Source: an uncultured Planctomycetia bacterium (GTDB taxonomy: Bacteria; Planctomycetota; UBA1135; GCA-002686595). From it: 41,507 nucleotides of DNA. This document shows positions 17,471 through 25,396 of this stretch, piece by piece. The stretch lies in NCBI GenBank assembly GCA_937952135.1, contig CALFYL010000003.1:1-41507 (forward strand). The letters run 5' to 3'. Positions within the stretch are counted from its first letter, which is position 1. Every line of letters starts with the position of its first letter. Under the pieces are notes generated by a model, which had not been told where the DNA came from, ran no database searches, and was given only the letters and a program-made list of their open reading frames with translations. The translations under genes and the position numbers were made by a program.

Positions 17471-18352
17471 CTACAACTTCACGGCGGCCAGGGCGTCGCG
17501 GAACTCCACCGCGGTCGGGTAGCGCTGGCGTCGGTCGGCGAGCAGGCCCTGCACGATCGCGCGCTCGAGCGCGGCGTCGATCTCGACCTTCGACGCGCGC
17601 TTGCGCATCGACGGGGCGTGCTTGTCGAGCTTCGCCTGGAAGACTTCGAGCATGCTCGATCCCGGCCACGGCAGCGCGCCCGTCGCGCACTCGAACAGCA
17701 CGGTCGCGAGGTTGTAGATGTCGGACTGCACGTCGGGCGAATCGCCGCCGAACTGCTCGACCGGCGCGTAGAACGGCGTGCCGATGAGCGCGGTGTGCTC
17801 GCCCAGGTGCTTGGCGTTCCACAGCCCCGTCGTGATGCCTCCGTCGACGAGCACCCCGTGCGGCGCCTTCTTCGCTTCGTGCGTGACGAAGATCGTCTGC
17901 GGCTTGATGTCGCCGTGAACGAGTTTCTGGGCGTGGATCGCGCACAAACCATCGAGCAAGCCCAGCCCGAAGGCGAGCACGTGCTCCTGGCTCATGAGCG
18001 CGTGCTCCTTCATCCACTCGCGCAGCGAAGCGCCGGCCGGATAGTCGGTGACCAGCAGCGTCGTGTTCTGCGGCAGCGAGAGCACCTCGCGGATGCGGAC
18101 CACGTGCGACGATCGCACGGCCTGCCACGGCCTCCACTGCGCGCGGAAATCCTCCGCTTGCTTGGGGCCTTCGAACAGCGGGCCGGGAAACACGATCAAG
18201 GCGCAGCGGGCGTCCGCGCCGTTCGCCGCCTCGTCGACAGCTTCGAACGCGCTGGAGAGTCCGCTCTGGCGCTGGGGCTTCTGGATCCGAAAACGCCCGG
18301 CGATCTGCTTGCCGGGCGCGAGATCGAACAGGGAGAACGTGTCGAGGGTCAT
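17471..18352 (-). CDS. Degenerate Ser/Thr protein kinase (possible pseudokinase)
   Basis: 293 residues with a PknB-like kinase fold but altered key sites. The glycine-rich loop is replaced by Q-R-Q-S-G-L-S-S. The beta3 segment reads C-A-L-I-V-F, so the usual VAIK lysine is missing. The catalytic loop is H-G-D-I-K-P-Q-T-I-F: Asp and Lys kept, Asn replaced by Thr. DFG is D-G-G. The activation-segment end, G-T-P-F-Y-A-P-V-E-Q-F, and S-D-I-Y-N-L-A remain recognisable. No membrane helix or sensor domain is attached. ATG 18352 is used because upstream in-frame sequence is proline/arginine-rich and unlike protein. The gene stops 2 bp before the CoA-ligase start, so translation is probably coupled. 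It may bind nucleotide and regulate rather than phosphorylate. Confidence 0.8.
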   Translation of the reverse strand: MTLDTFSLFDLAPGKQIAGRFRIQKPQRQSGLSSAFEAVDEAANGADARCALIVFPGPLFEGPKQAEDFRAQWRPWQAVRSSHVVRIREVLSLPQNTTLLVTDYPAGASLREWMKEHALMSQEHVLAFGLGLLDGLCAIHAQKLVHGDIKPQTIFVTHEAKKAPHGVLVDGGITTGLWNAKHLGEHTALIGTPFYAPVEQFGGDSPDVQSDIYNLATVLFECATGALPWPGSSMLEVFQAKLDKHAPSMRKRASKVEIDAALERAIVQGLLADRRQRYPTAVEFRDALAAVKL

Positions 18353-18507
18353 GCGAAGAGGTGCGGTTCTGAAGGGATCCGTGCCGGTGAGGGACCCATG
18401 GTAGCGGCGCCGGCGCCAATTCGGTCTGTATCCGGGACACATCGGCGCGCTAGTCTCGTGCCGCGTCGCGCTGCTCGCACGCGGGCGGCGCAACCCTCGC
18501 ACTCGAC

Positions 18508-20661
18508 ATGCGCCTTCCGTTCGCGCTGGCCCTGTTCGTCCTTGCGCTCGCCGGTCTCGTCGCGTGGCTCGCCATCGGCGATGCGAGCGGGGCCGAGGAC
18601 GGCGGCGCGCGGAACACCTCGCCGGCGCCGCTCGAAGCGGCGGAAGCTGGTGCGAAGCGCGAACTCGACACTCCGGCGGACACGGCCGCGAACGGCAGCG
18701 CGCCGCCGAGCGGGCGCGCGTTCGAGTCGAGCGCGCAGCGCTCGGTGGCCGGGCGCGTCGTGCACGCGAGCTCGGGCGAAGGCCTCACCGACTTCGGCCT
18801 CCTCGCGCGGCGCGAGGGCGAGGTGCTGGCGGAGGATTCGAGCGACTCCCGCGGCCGCTTCGTGCTGCTCGCAATCGCAGCCGACGAGTTCGTGCTGGAG
18901 GTGACGCCGCCTTACGGCTGGGTCGCGCTCGACACGCCGAGGAAGATCCGCCGCGACGAACACGGCGAGTTCGAGAGTGTCGAGATCCGCGCGCGACCTG
19001 CCGGATTCGCGCCGTTTCGCGCGCGGCTCGTCGACGAGCTCACACGCGAGCCCGTGCCGCACTACTTCGTGCGTATCGGCTCGCAGCTCGGCGGACGCTC
19101 GAATGCGTGGTCCGATGCGGAGGGCCTTCTGACGAGCGAACACGAGCATCCCGAGAGCACGCTGCTGCTCTTCGGCTACGACGTGCTGCACCCCGACCTC
19201 GGCTCGGGCGAGCTCAAGCCGCACTGGTACCGCGAAGTGCCGCATGCGCCGCGCGAAGGCGCCACCGACGAGCTCGAACTCGCCATCCCCGTCGGCCCCA
19301 CCTACCGCATCGAGCTCGACGCGCCCGCGCAAGCGCCGCGCGAACGACTGCTGGCGCTCGTCGGAACTTCCCAGGTGCCCTTTCCACGCGCGGGCAGCGC
19401 ACGCCATCCCAGCGTCGGCGTCGTGCGCACGAACGACGGCTTCTGGGTGCGCTTTCCGCCCCGGGTGCGCGGATCCGCGAGCGCCGGCTCGCTCTCGGTC
19501 TACTCGCTCGACGGCTGTTGGTTCGGCGACGGACCCGTGACGACGCGGCGCGGCATCGATCCGCAGAGCGTCCCCATCCGCCTCGAGCGCCGCGCGCGCG
19601 TCCTCGGCCGCGCCGTCGACGGCCAGGGCGGCGCCGTGGCGAAGGCGCAACTCACGCTGTTCGGCCGCGAGCGGGGCGGCGACTTCGCGCGCCTCGAGAG
19701 CCTCGAGAGCAGCGCGAACGGGCTGTTCGAGTTCCCGTTCGCGCCCGCGGGCGCCTACGTCGTGCGCGGCACGTCGGCGGACCACGAGACGCGCGAGCAG
19801 GCGCTCGAGCTGCTCGACGGACAGGACTTCGAGTTCGAGCTCGTCCTGCCGGCCCGCCCGCGCAACGGTGCGGTGTCCGGCGTCGTGCGCGCGCCGCCCG
19901 GCCTGGACTTCACCACCTGCAACGTGTCGCTGATGTCGATGCGCCATCCCGGCCAGAGCTTCCAGCAGCGGTCGGCCTTCGAAGAGGGCGAGCGCGGCCG
20001 CGAGGTGGCGTTCGAGTTCCTCGATGCGCCCGCGGGCGAGTACTCGCTGACGGTCGACGCGTGGGGCGCGAGCGATGACGTGACTCGAGAGATGCGAGTC
20101 GACGTGTTGGCGCCGCGCGAAGGCATCGTCGTCGAGCTGCCGTCGACCGAGAGCCTGCTGTGCATCGAACTGGTCGCCGTCGATGCTCGCAACGCGCAGG
20201 TCGACCGGCCGTGGTTCGAGCTCACCGGCACGGGCGCCTTCGACTACGGCGACTCGTTCGGGCGGCGTGACGAGCGCTGCCTGCCCGCCGAGTTCGTCGC
20301 GGGCTCGCGCTGGTGGCTCGCGGCCGCGGGCTACCGGCCCGCGAGCGGCGAGGTCGCAGCGCTCGAGTTCCTCGGCGGCGTCGCGAACTTGCGCGTCGAG
20401 CTGACGCCGGGCTGGGGCGCCGGGTTCGAGGTGTTCGGGCCCGAGTTCGCTCCGCTCGCGGGCGTCGACGTGCTCGCCGACGGCAAGAAGGTCGCGACGA
20501 CGGACTCCGCGGGCCGCGTGCTGCTCGCGCTCGACGAGAAGCCGAAGTCGCTCGAGCTGCACCGGGCCGGCTGGCGCTCGGAGCTCGACACCTTGCACGC
20601 GCTGAACCACGCGCTGCGCCGTGACGTGCTCTTCCAGCGCCTGTGGATGGCGCCGCGCTGA
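18508..20661 (+). CDS. Membrane-anchored protein with carboxypeptidase-regulatory-like domains
   Basis: 717 residues. One N-terminal hydrophobic helix (residues of about 4-23) acts as signal-anchor and is followed by a Ser/Pro/Glu-rich linker to about residue 75. From there a series of beta-sandwich segments follows the pattern V-x-G-R-V-V / G-x-x-x-S-x-x-G-R-F-x-L / A-P-A-G-x-Y-V-V, typical of carboxypeptidase-D regulatory-like domains. Clear copies start near residues 80, 370 (V-L-G-R-A-V-D-G-Q-G-G), 455 (V-S-G-V-V-R-A-P-P) and 635. No peptidase motif is present. Divergent from the kinase gene with 155 bp between. Such proteins are common outer or periplasmic modules in planctomycetes. Function unknown. 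Confidence 0.75.
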   Translation: MRLPFALALFVLALAGLVAWLAIGDASGAEDGGARNTSPAPLEAAEAGAKRELDTPADTAANGSAPPSGRAFESSAQRSVAGRVVHASSGEGLTDFGLLARREGEVLAEDSSDSRGRFVLLAIAADEFVLEVTPPYGWVALDTPRKIRRDEHGEFESVEIRARPAGFAPFRARLVDELTREPVPHYFVRIGSQLGGRSNAWSDAEGLLTSEHEHPESTLLLFGYDVLHPDLGSGELKPHWYREVPHAPREGATDELELAIPVGPTYRIELDAPAQAPRERLLALVGTSQVPFPRAGSARHPSVGVVRTNDGFWVRFPPRVRGSASAGSLSVYSLDGCWFGDGPVTTRRGIDPQSVPIRLERRARVLGRAVDGQGGAVAKAQLTLFGRERGGDFARLESLESSANGLFEFPFAPAGAYVVRGTSADHETREQALELLDGQDFEFELVLPARPRNGAVSGVVRAPPGLDFTTCNVSLMSMRHPGQSFQQRSAFEEGERGREVAFEFLDAPAGEYSLTVDAWGASDDVTREMRVDVLAPREGIVVELPSTESLLCIELVAVDARNAQVDRPWFELTGTGAFDYGDSFGRRDERCLPAEFVAGSRWWLAAAGYRPASGEVAALEFLGGVANLRVELTPGWGAGFEVFGPEFAPLAGVDVLADGKKVATTDSAGRVLLALDEKPKSLELHRAGWRSELDTLHALNHALRRDVLFQRLWMAPR

Positions 20662-20685
20662 CGCTCGCGCGGCGGTGCGCGAGCG
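20662..20685 (+). terminator. Stem-loop directly after the stop at 20661
   Basis: CGCTCGCGC (20662-20670) pairs perfectly with GCGCGAGCG (20677-20685) around a GGCGGT loop and starts at the base after the stop codon. AACTT follows with no T run. A plausible transcription end before the small gene at 20762. Confidence 0.5.
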
Positions 20686-20761
20686 AACTTCGGGAAGCTG
20701 CGCACTTCGACGGTTCGCCGCGCCGCGCACAGGGCCTAGGATGGCTCTTTGGAGGTGCAAA

Positions 20762-21007
20762 ATGAGCCCGAATTCGCGCAAGGAACAACCGGAAGAAGGC
20801 TGGCCGAAGGTATTCGAGGGCGATGTGTGGCGCGCTCGCATCGTGCACACCGAACTCGAGGGCCGCGGCGTTCCGGCGATCGTGACCGAGCCGCAGTTCT
20901 ACACGCCGAATCCGGAGCTGAACGGCGTCGCGCTCGGCAACTCGAGCGTCTTCGTCCCGCCCGATCGGCTCGCGGAAGCGATGCGAATCGTCGACCACGC
21001 CGAGTGA
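20762..21007 (+). CDS. Small DUF2007-like protein
   Basis: 81 residues. ATG 20762 is selected over the in-frame ATG at 20741 because GGAGG at 20751-20755 sits six bases before it. The sequence has the form F-E-G-D-V-W-R-A-R-I-V-H-T-E-L-E-G-R-G-V-P-A followed by F-V-P-P-D-R-L-A-E-A, the layout of DUF2007 (putative signal-transducing, ferredoxin-like fold, often with a zinc ribbon). No cysteines are present here. Cytosolic, function unknown. It stands alone between the carboxypeptidase-regulatory-like gene and the convergent dienelactone-hydrolase operon. Confidence 0.75.
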   Translation: MSPNSRKEQPEEGWPKVFEGDVWRARIVHTELEGRGVPAIVTEPQFYTPNPELNGVALGNSSVFVPPDRLAEAMRIVDHAE

Positions 21008-21065
21008 GCGACGGTCGAGCCGCGTCGGGAGAGACCGAGAAGCTCAGGCGCGCGCCGCCTCCGCA

Positions 21066-21839
21066 TCACCCCTCGAGTTCGAGCTGCTCGCGCAGGAACC
21101 CCAACGTCCGGCGCCACGCGTCCTCCGCCTCCGCCTTGCGGTAGCTCGCGCGCGTGTCGTTGAAGAACCCGTGGCCCGCTTCGGGATAGGTCACGAGTTC
21201 GAAATTCTTGCAGCCCTGCTCGAGCCTCGTGCGAAAGGCGGCGACGTGTTCCGGGGGGATCGTCGAGTCGCGCTCGCCGAAGAACGCGAGCAGCGGCACG
21301 GTCAGGTTGAGGGCGTACTCGATGGGCTGCATCGGCTTCGCCGCGTTGAGCTCGGCGTACACGAGCCGGCCGTAGAAATCGACGACGGCCGCGACGCGCC
21401 GGCTGTGGCAGCCGAGTTGATAGACGTGGTTCCCGCCCATGCAGAACCCCACGGCTGCGAGGCGCGTCGAATCGACATCGCCGCGCGCGGCGAGCCACGC
21501 GAGGGCGCCGTCGAGATCGCCGAGCACGCGCCGGTCCGGGAGCGCGTAGACCGCGGCGCGAACTTGCTCGGGCGTCCACTTCGGCGAGGGTTCGGAAGCG
21601 CTCGGCCGCGGCCCTGGAACGCCGCTGCGCGACCAGACGTCGAGGGCGAGAGCTGCGAACCCCTCCGCCGCGAAGCGCTTCGTCACGTCGCGCATGTGCG
21701 GATCGATGCCGAACACCTCGGGCGCGATCACGAGCGCCGGTGCGCGCTCTCCCACGCTCCCGCTCGGCGCGGCGAAGACTCCCTCGACGAGATCTCCTCC
21801 GTGTCCGGCAAAACGCACGCGTTCGAGTCCGTGCTCCAT
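21066..21839 (-). CDS. Dienelactone hydrolase-family alpha/beta hydrolase
   Basis: 257 residues. The nucleophile elbow is G-F-C-M-G-G at 131-136 with Cys133 as in carboxymethylenebutenolidase. P-E-V-F-G-I near residue 40 supplies the conserved Glu. F-F-G-E-R-D-S-T-I-P gives the acid, and E-A-G-H-G-F-F the catalytic His. The family opens lactones such as dienelactone in ring-cleavage pathways. It is the last gene of the long minus-strand operon that begins at 27421, starting 30 bp after the kynureninase stop. In this context a lactone or ester hydrolysis step late in aromatic breakdown is plausible. The real substrate is unknown. Confidence 0.9.
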   Translation of the reverse strand: MEHGLERVRFAGHGGDLVEGVFAAPSGSVGERAPALVIAPEVFGIDPHMRDVTKRFAAEGFAALALDVWSRSGVPGPRPSASEPSPKWTPEQVRAAVYALPDRRVLGDLDGALAWLAARGDVDSTRLAAVGFCMGGNHVYQLGCHSRRVAAVVDFYGRLVYAELNAAKPMQPIEYALNLTVPLLAFFGERDSTIPPEHVAAFRTRLEQGCKNFELVTYPEAGHGFFNDTRASYRKAEAEDAWRRTLGFLREQLELEG

Positions 21840-21869
21840 CGCGCCTGGTGCGAACCGCGTTCCGCCGGC

Positions 21870-23114
21870 TCAGTACGACTTCTTCGAGTCGACGTGCGCG
21901 CGCCAGGCGCCGCTCGAGCGCAACTCGACGAGCAACTCGCTGAAACGCTTGAGCTCGTCGAGCTTCGTGTAGAAGTGCGGGCTCACGCGCAGCCCCGCGT
22001 CGGGGCGGTGGTCGACGAGCACGCCGCGCTGCTCGAGCGCCGCGACGAAGGCCGGCCCGTGCTCGTCGCTCGCGAGCTTGACGGTGAGCGACCCGCCGCG
22101 GCGCTGCGGATCGGGCGGGCTCGTCACGTCGAATCCGCGCGACAAGAGCTCTTGCCGCAGCCATTCGGTGAGCAGCACCGAGTGCTGGTGGATGCGCTCG
22201 ACTCCGACCTCGAGGATCGTCTCGTAACCCGCGGTCGCCGCGAGCAGCGCCGGCACCGCGGGCGAGCCGTTCAACATGCGCCGCACGTCGCCGGCAAAAC
22301 GCTGCTCGCCCAGCTCGAACGCGAACGGCGCCGCGTGCCCCGCCCAACCGGTGATCTTCGGCTGCAGCTTCGGCAGCAGATCCGGCCGCACGTACAGGTA
22401 GCCGGCGCCGGGGCCGCCGAGCAGCCACTTCACGGAGCCGCCGCACACCATGTCGACGCCGAGCTTCTGGACGTCGAGCGGAACGATGCCGAGCGATTGG
22501 TAGGTGTCGAGCAGCACGAGCGCTCCGACGGATTTCGCGCGCGCGCAGATCGCTTCCGCGTCCTGGCGGTACGAGCTGCGGAAGAACACGTGGCTGATCG
22601 GCACGACCAGGGTCTGTTCGTCGATCGCCGCGAGCAGCTCCTCCGTCGGCACGGTGCGCCCGTCGCGGCTCTTCACGACGTGGATGCTGGCGCCGTAGCG
22701 CTTCCACGCCTCCCACACGTACATGTTCGTGGGGAAGTTCTGGTCGGTGTACACGACCTTGTTGCGCTTGCCGGAGTAGTCCAGGCAGCTCGCGACGACG
22801 CTCTCGACGATCGAGACGTTCTGGTGCATCGTCACCGACTCGGTCGGAGCGTTCATGATGCGCCCGAGCAAGTTGCCGACCGTCACGGGCGCGTCCCACC
22901 AGCCTTCGGCCCACGAGCGCACGCCGCGGGTCTGCCACTGCTCGGCGTACGCGCGCAGCTTGTCGTGCACCGCGAGCGGCATCGCGCCGAGCGAGTGCGT
23001 CACCAGGTACGTCGTGCTGGCGAGGATCGGGAAGCGCGGCCGCCAGCGTTCGGCGAAGGCGTCGCAGTCGGACAGGGTCGGTGCGGCGCCGCGCGGCGCG
23101 GAGGTGGTGTTCAT
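21870..23114 (-). CDS. kynU: Kynureninase-like PLP enzyme
   Basis: 414 residues, fold type I aminotransferase class V. The N-terminal T-H-S-L-G-A-M-P corresponds to the kynureninase N-S-L-G-x-x-P. L-L-D-T-Y-Q-S-L-G carries Asp203 for the PLP ring nitrogen, and G-G-S-V-K-W places Lys229 as the Schiff-base lysine. The following G-P-G-A-G-Y-L and the kynureninase hallmark G-W-A-G-H (256-260), with F-A-F-E and a later N-G-S-P, strongly resemble the human enzyme's G-W-F-G-H region. It cleaves kynurenine to anthranilate and alanine. It starts 4 bp after the Paa-like gene in the eight-gene operon. A related cysteine-desulfurase-like function is less likely. This product would feed the CoA ligase and fused monooxygenase encoded nearby. 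Confidence 0.8.
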   Translation of the reverse strand: MNTTSAPRGAAPTLSDCDAFAERWRPRFPILASTTYLVTHSLGAMPLAVHDKLRAYAEQWQTRGVRSWAEGWWDAPVTVGNLLGRIMNAPTESVTMHQNVSIVESVVASCLDYSGKRNKVVYTDQNFPTNMYVWEAWKRYGASIHVVKSRDGRTVPTEELLAAIDEQTLVVPISHVFFRSSYRQDAEAICARAKSVGALVLLDTYQSLGIVPLDVQKLGVDMVCGGSVKWLLGGPGAGYLYVRPDLLPKLQPKITGWAGHAAPFAFELGEQRFAGDVRRMLNGSPAVPALLAATAGYETILEVGVERIHQHSVLLTEWLRQELLSRGFDVTSPPDPQRRGGSLTVKLASDEHGPAFVAALEQRGVLVDHRPDAGLRVSPHFYTKLDELKRFSELLVELRSSGAWRAHVDSKKSY

Positions 23115-23118
23115 GGCG

Positions 23119-23853
23119 TCACTTCTTCGCGCCGCGGACTCGGGGCAGCTCGACTCCGATCGCGTCGCCTTCGGGCGCGACGAGCCCGCAACTGCGCAGG
23201 AACGGCGCGAGTCCCGCGAGGTACTCGGTCACGATCGTCGCCACCGACTTCGAGCGCAGCTTCAGCGCGAGCGCGCGGGCGTCGCCGGCGCTGTCGGGCC
23301 GGCCGAGCGAGAGCAGCGTGATCGACAGCCAGCGATTGACGAGCTGCTGCGCGAGCGGACGGTTGGTCTCGTCGGCGCAGAACTCCGCGAAGGCCGGATC
23401 GTCGGGCGCGTCGAGCGCGCGCAGCTCGGCGCGGCGCAGGCGCGCGATGGCGGCGAACTCCTCGACCTTCGAATCCACGTAGGCGCCGAGCGCGTGCCAC
23501 GAGACGCGCTCGCACAGGAACAGGCACACCGCCAGCTCCATGCGCGTCGCGGGGTACGGCACGCGCTCCATCTTGTGGCGCACGGCCGACACGACATCCC
23601 CGAACTCGAACCCGCGGTAGAGCCGCTCCAGCTCGCCGAACTGCTCCAGCGAGGTGAGCAGCGCCTGCGCCACGCGCGCCTTGTCCGCCACCTCGGGGAG
23701 GAACTTGATGCCGTGCCCGCGGATGTTGCACAGCATCAGTTGGCGGTAGGCCTGGCCCTCGAGGATGCGCTTGAGAAGGCCGCGCGACTCCTCGTCGTGG
23801 CGCGGCGGGAGGCTCGAGCTCGAACTTTGATCGACCGTCGACATGCGGCCCAT
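23119..23853 (-). CDS. Helical protein, possibly PaaA/PaaC-like ferritin superfamily
   Basis: 244 residues from ATG 23853. ATG 23844 (MSTVDQ) gives 241, and neither start has a clear ribosome-binding site. All-helical by eye, with segments near 25-50, 55-80, 95-125 and 125-150. The stretch V-P-Y-P-A-T-R-M-E-L-A-V-C-L-F-L-C-E-R followed by Y-V-D-S-K-V-E-E-F-A reminds me of phenylacetate catabolic (PaaA/PaaC) four-helix proteins. The ExxH pairs that bind a di-iron centre are not present, so it would resemble the structural PaaC type or something else. It lies between ferredoxin and kynureninase genes with 26 bp and 4 bp gaps. I do not recognise it firmly. A partner of a redox step in this operon is the contextual guess. 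Confidence 0.55.
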   Translation of the reverse strand: MGRMSTVDQSSSSSLPPRHDEESRGLLKRILEGQAYRQLMLCNIRGHGIKFLPEVADKARVAQALLTSLEQFGELERLYRGFEFGDVVSAVRHKMERVPYPATRMELAVCLFLCERVSWHALGAYVDSKVEEFAAIARLRRAELRALDAPDDPAFAEFCADETNRPLAQQLVNRWLSITLLSLGRPDSAGDARALALKLRSKSVATIVTEYLAGLAPFLRSCGLVAPEGDAIGVELPRVRGAKK

Positions 23854-23879
23854 GGTACTGCCGCGCGGCGCCGCGGGAT

Positions 23880-24236
23880 TCAGCAACTGCGTCCCGCCGA
23901 AGGATCGAGGCCGGTCAATTCGTCGGCCGGGATCTCGAGCCGCGCGACCGGCTTTCCGCCCACGATATGGCTCTCGATGATCTCGTCGACGTCCTCGGGC
24001 TTGACGCCGCCGTACCACACCCCATCGGGGTAGACGACGACCGCCACTCCGTGGGCGCACTGGTCGAGGCAGCCCGATTTGTTCGGCCGCACGATGCGCT
24101 TGAAGCCGCGCTCGTAGAGCTTGCGCTTGAACGCTTCCGCCACCGCGTCGGCGCCGCGCGCCTTGCAGCACCCGCGTTCGTCGGCGCCGTCGCGCTGGTT
24201 GGTGCAGATGAAGATGTGCCGCTGGAACTTGGCCAT
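23880..24236 (-). CDS. Thioredoxin-like [2Fe-2S] ferredoxin
   Basis: 118 residues. It has the cysteine layout of the thioredoxin-fold ferredoxins: C11 (I-C-T-N), C23/C24 (G-C-C-K), C56 and C60 (S-G-C-L-D-Q-C). These are followed by V-V-V-Y-P-D-G-V-W-Y-G and a helix V-D-E-I-I-E-S-H-I. These small proteins carry one [2Fe-2S] cluster and transfer electrons. Starts at 24236, 11 bp after the acyl-CoA dehydrogenase stop, inside the catabolic operon, so it may serve one of the oxidoreductases there. Partner not known. The C-terminal tail, residues of about 95-118, is hydrophilic and poorly conserved in appearance. Confidence 0.87.
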   Translation of the reverse strand: MAKFQRHIFICTNQRDGADERGCCKARGADAVAEAFKRKLYERGFKRIVRPNKSGCLDQCAHGVAVVVYPDGVWYGGVKPEDVDEIIESHIVGGKPVARLEIPADELTGLDPSAGRSC

Positions 24237-24247
24237 TCGAGTCGTCT

Positions 24248-25396
24248 TCAGCGCGTGAGTTCGCGCGCCATGAGCAGCTTCTGGATCTCGCTCGCGCCCT
24301 CGTAGATGCGCAGCGCGCGCACGTCGCGCCACAGCCGCTCGACCACCACGCCGCGCTTCACGCCAAGGCCGCCGAAGTGCTGCACCGCGCGGTCGCAGAC
24401 GTACGACGCGTTCTCGGTCGCGAACAATTTGGCGCGCGCGACCTCGAGCACCGCGCGCTCGCCGCGGTCGACCGCCGCCGCCGCTTCGTCGACGAGCAGC
24501 TCCGCCGCGCGCAGCCGCATGTCCATCTCGGCAAGGTCGAAGCCCAGGCCCTGGTTCGCCGCCAGCGGCTTGCCGAACTGCACGCGCGACTTGAGGTGCG
24601 CGATCGACTCCTCGAGCGCGCGCCGCGCGAATCCGTTCGCCGCCGCCGCGACGCTCACGCGGAAGCGGCCCAGCACGGCGAGCGACACGTCGAGACCCGA
24701 GCCGACCTCGCCGAGCCGCTGCGCGTCGCCGACCTCGACGTCTTGCAGCAGCACGTCGCCGATCGGGTGCGGCGAGGTCACCTCGAAACGCTTCGCCTCG
24801 AGTCCGCGCGAATCCGCCGGCACGTGGAACATGGTCAAGGCGTTCTTCCCGCCGTCGCCCGGGTCTCCGGACGTGCGCGCGAGCACCGTGTAGAAGCTCG
24901 CGACGCCCGCGTTCGAGATGAAGGTTTTCGCGCCGCTCAGCTTCCACGACGAGCCCGCTCGTTCCGCGCGGGTCGACACGCGCCCGAGGTCCGATCCGGC
25001 GCCGGGCTCGGTGAGCGCAAAGGCCGCGACGAGCTCGCCGCGCGCCACGCGGGGCAGCACGCTCGCACGCAGCTCCTCCGAGCCGGCGATCGAGATCGCG
25101 TAGGAGCCGAGCCCCTGCATCACGAGCATCACGTCGAGCATCGCCGAGCGCCGGGCGAGCTCGTAGCGCACGGCGCACAGAGCTCGCGCCGATACGTCGC
25201 GGCGCGACGCGAGCCCGTCGAGAAACGCGCCGCCCCACTGCTCGGGCACACAGACCTTCGCCAGGTTCGCCGCCGCGACGATCTCGAGCGCCCGGCGCGC
25301 CGCGGCGGTTTCGTCGAGGCCTTCGAGCTCCGCTTCGTGCGCCTCGCCCGCGCTCTTCGCGCGCTGGCGCAGCACTTCGAGCACCGGGGAGCTCAC
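24248..25396 (-). CDS. Acyl-CoA dehydrogenase
   Basis: 382 residues. FAD/substrate motif A-F-A-L-T-E-P-G-A-G-S-D is in the first half, followed by G-A-K-T-F-I-S-N-A-G. R-V-Q-F-G-K-P-L is the usual helical-domain motif, and I-Y-E-G-A-S-E-I-Q ends the protein with Glu366 as the catalytic base position. I use GTG 25396, which overlaps the enoyl-CoA hydratase stop as GTGA, the same coupling seen between the three genes upstream. Any further in-frame upstream start would run deep into that gene. Forms the alpha,beta double bond in beta-oxidation-like steps. In this operon a cyclic or ring-opened acyl-CoA is a plausible substrate. Confidence 0.93.
   Translation of the reverse strand: MSSPVLEVLRQRAKSAGEAHEAELEGLDETAAARRALEIVAAANLAKVCVPEQWGGAFLDGLASRRDVSARALCAVRYELARRSAMLDVMLVMQGLGSYAISIAGSEELRASVLPRVARGELVAAFALTEPGAGSDLGRVSTRAERAGSSWKLSGAKTFISNAGVASFYTVLARTSGDPGDGGKNALTMFHVPADSRGLEAKRFEVTSPHPIGDVLLQDVEVGDAQRLGEVGSGLDVSLAVLGRFRVSVAAAANGFARRALEESIAHLKSRVQFGKPLAANQGLGFDLAEMDMRLRAAELLVDEAAAAVDRGERAVLEVARAKLFATENASYVCDRAVQHFGGLGVKRGVVVERLWRDVRALRIYEGASEIQKLLMARELTR

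Noticed and set aside
18406..18417. Palindrome GGCGCCGGCGCC between the kinase and the divergent gene at 18508
   Set aside because: Such CG-only palindromes are expected often at this base composition; no second copy or promoter context.
23119..23853. Tryptophan 2,3-dioxygenase for the gene beside kynU
   Set aside because: The haem-dioxygenase motifs (H-x-x-x-E-L-W-F-K and similar) are missing; PaaC-like is a better though weak match.
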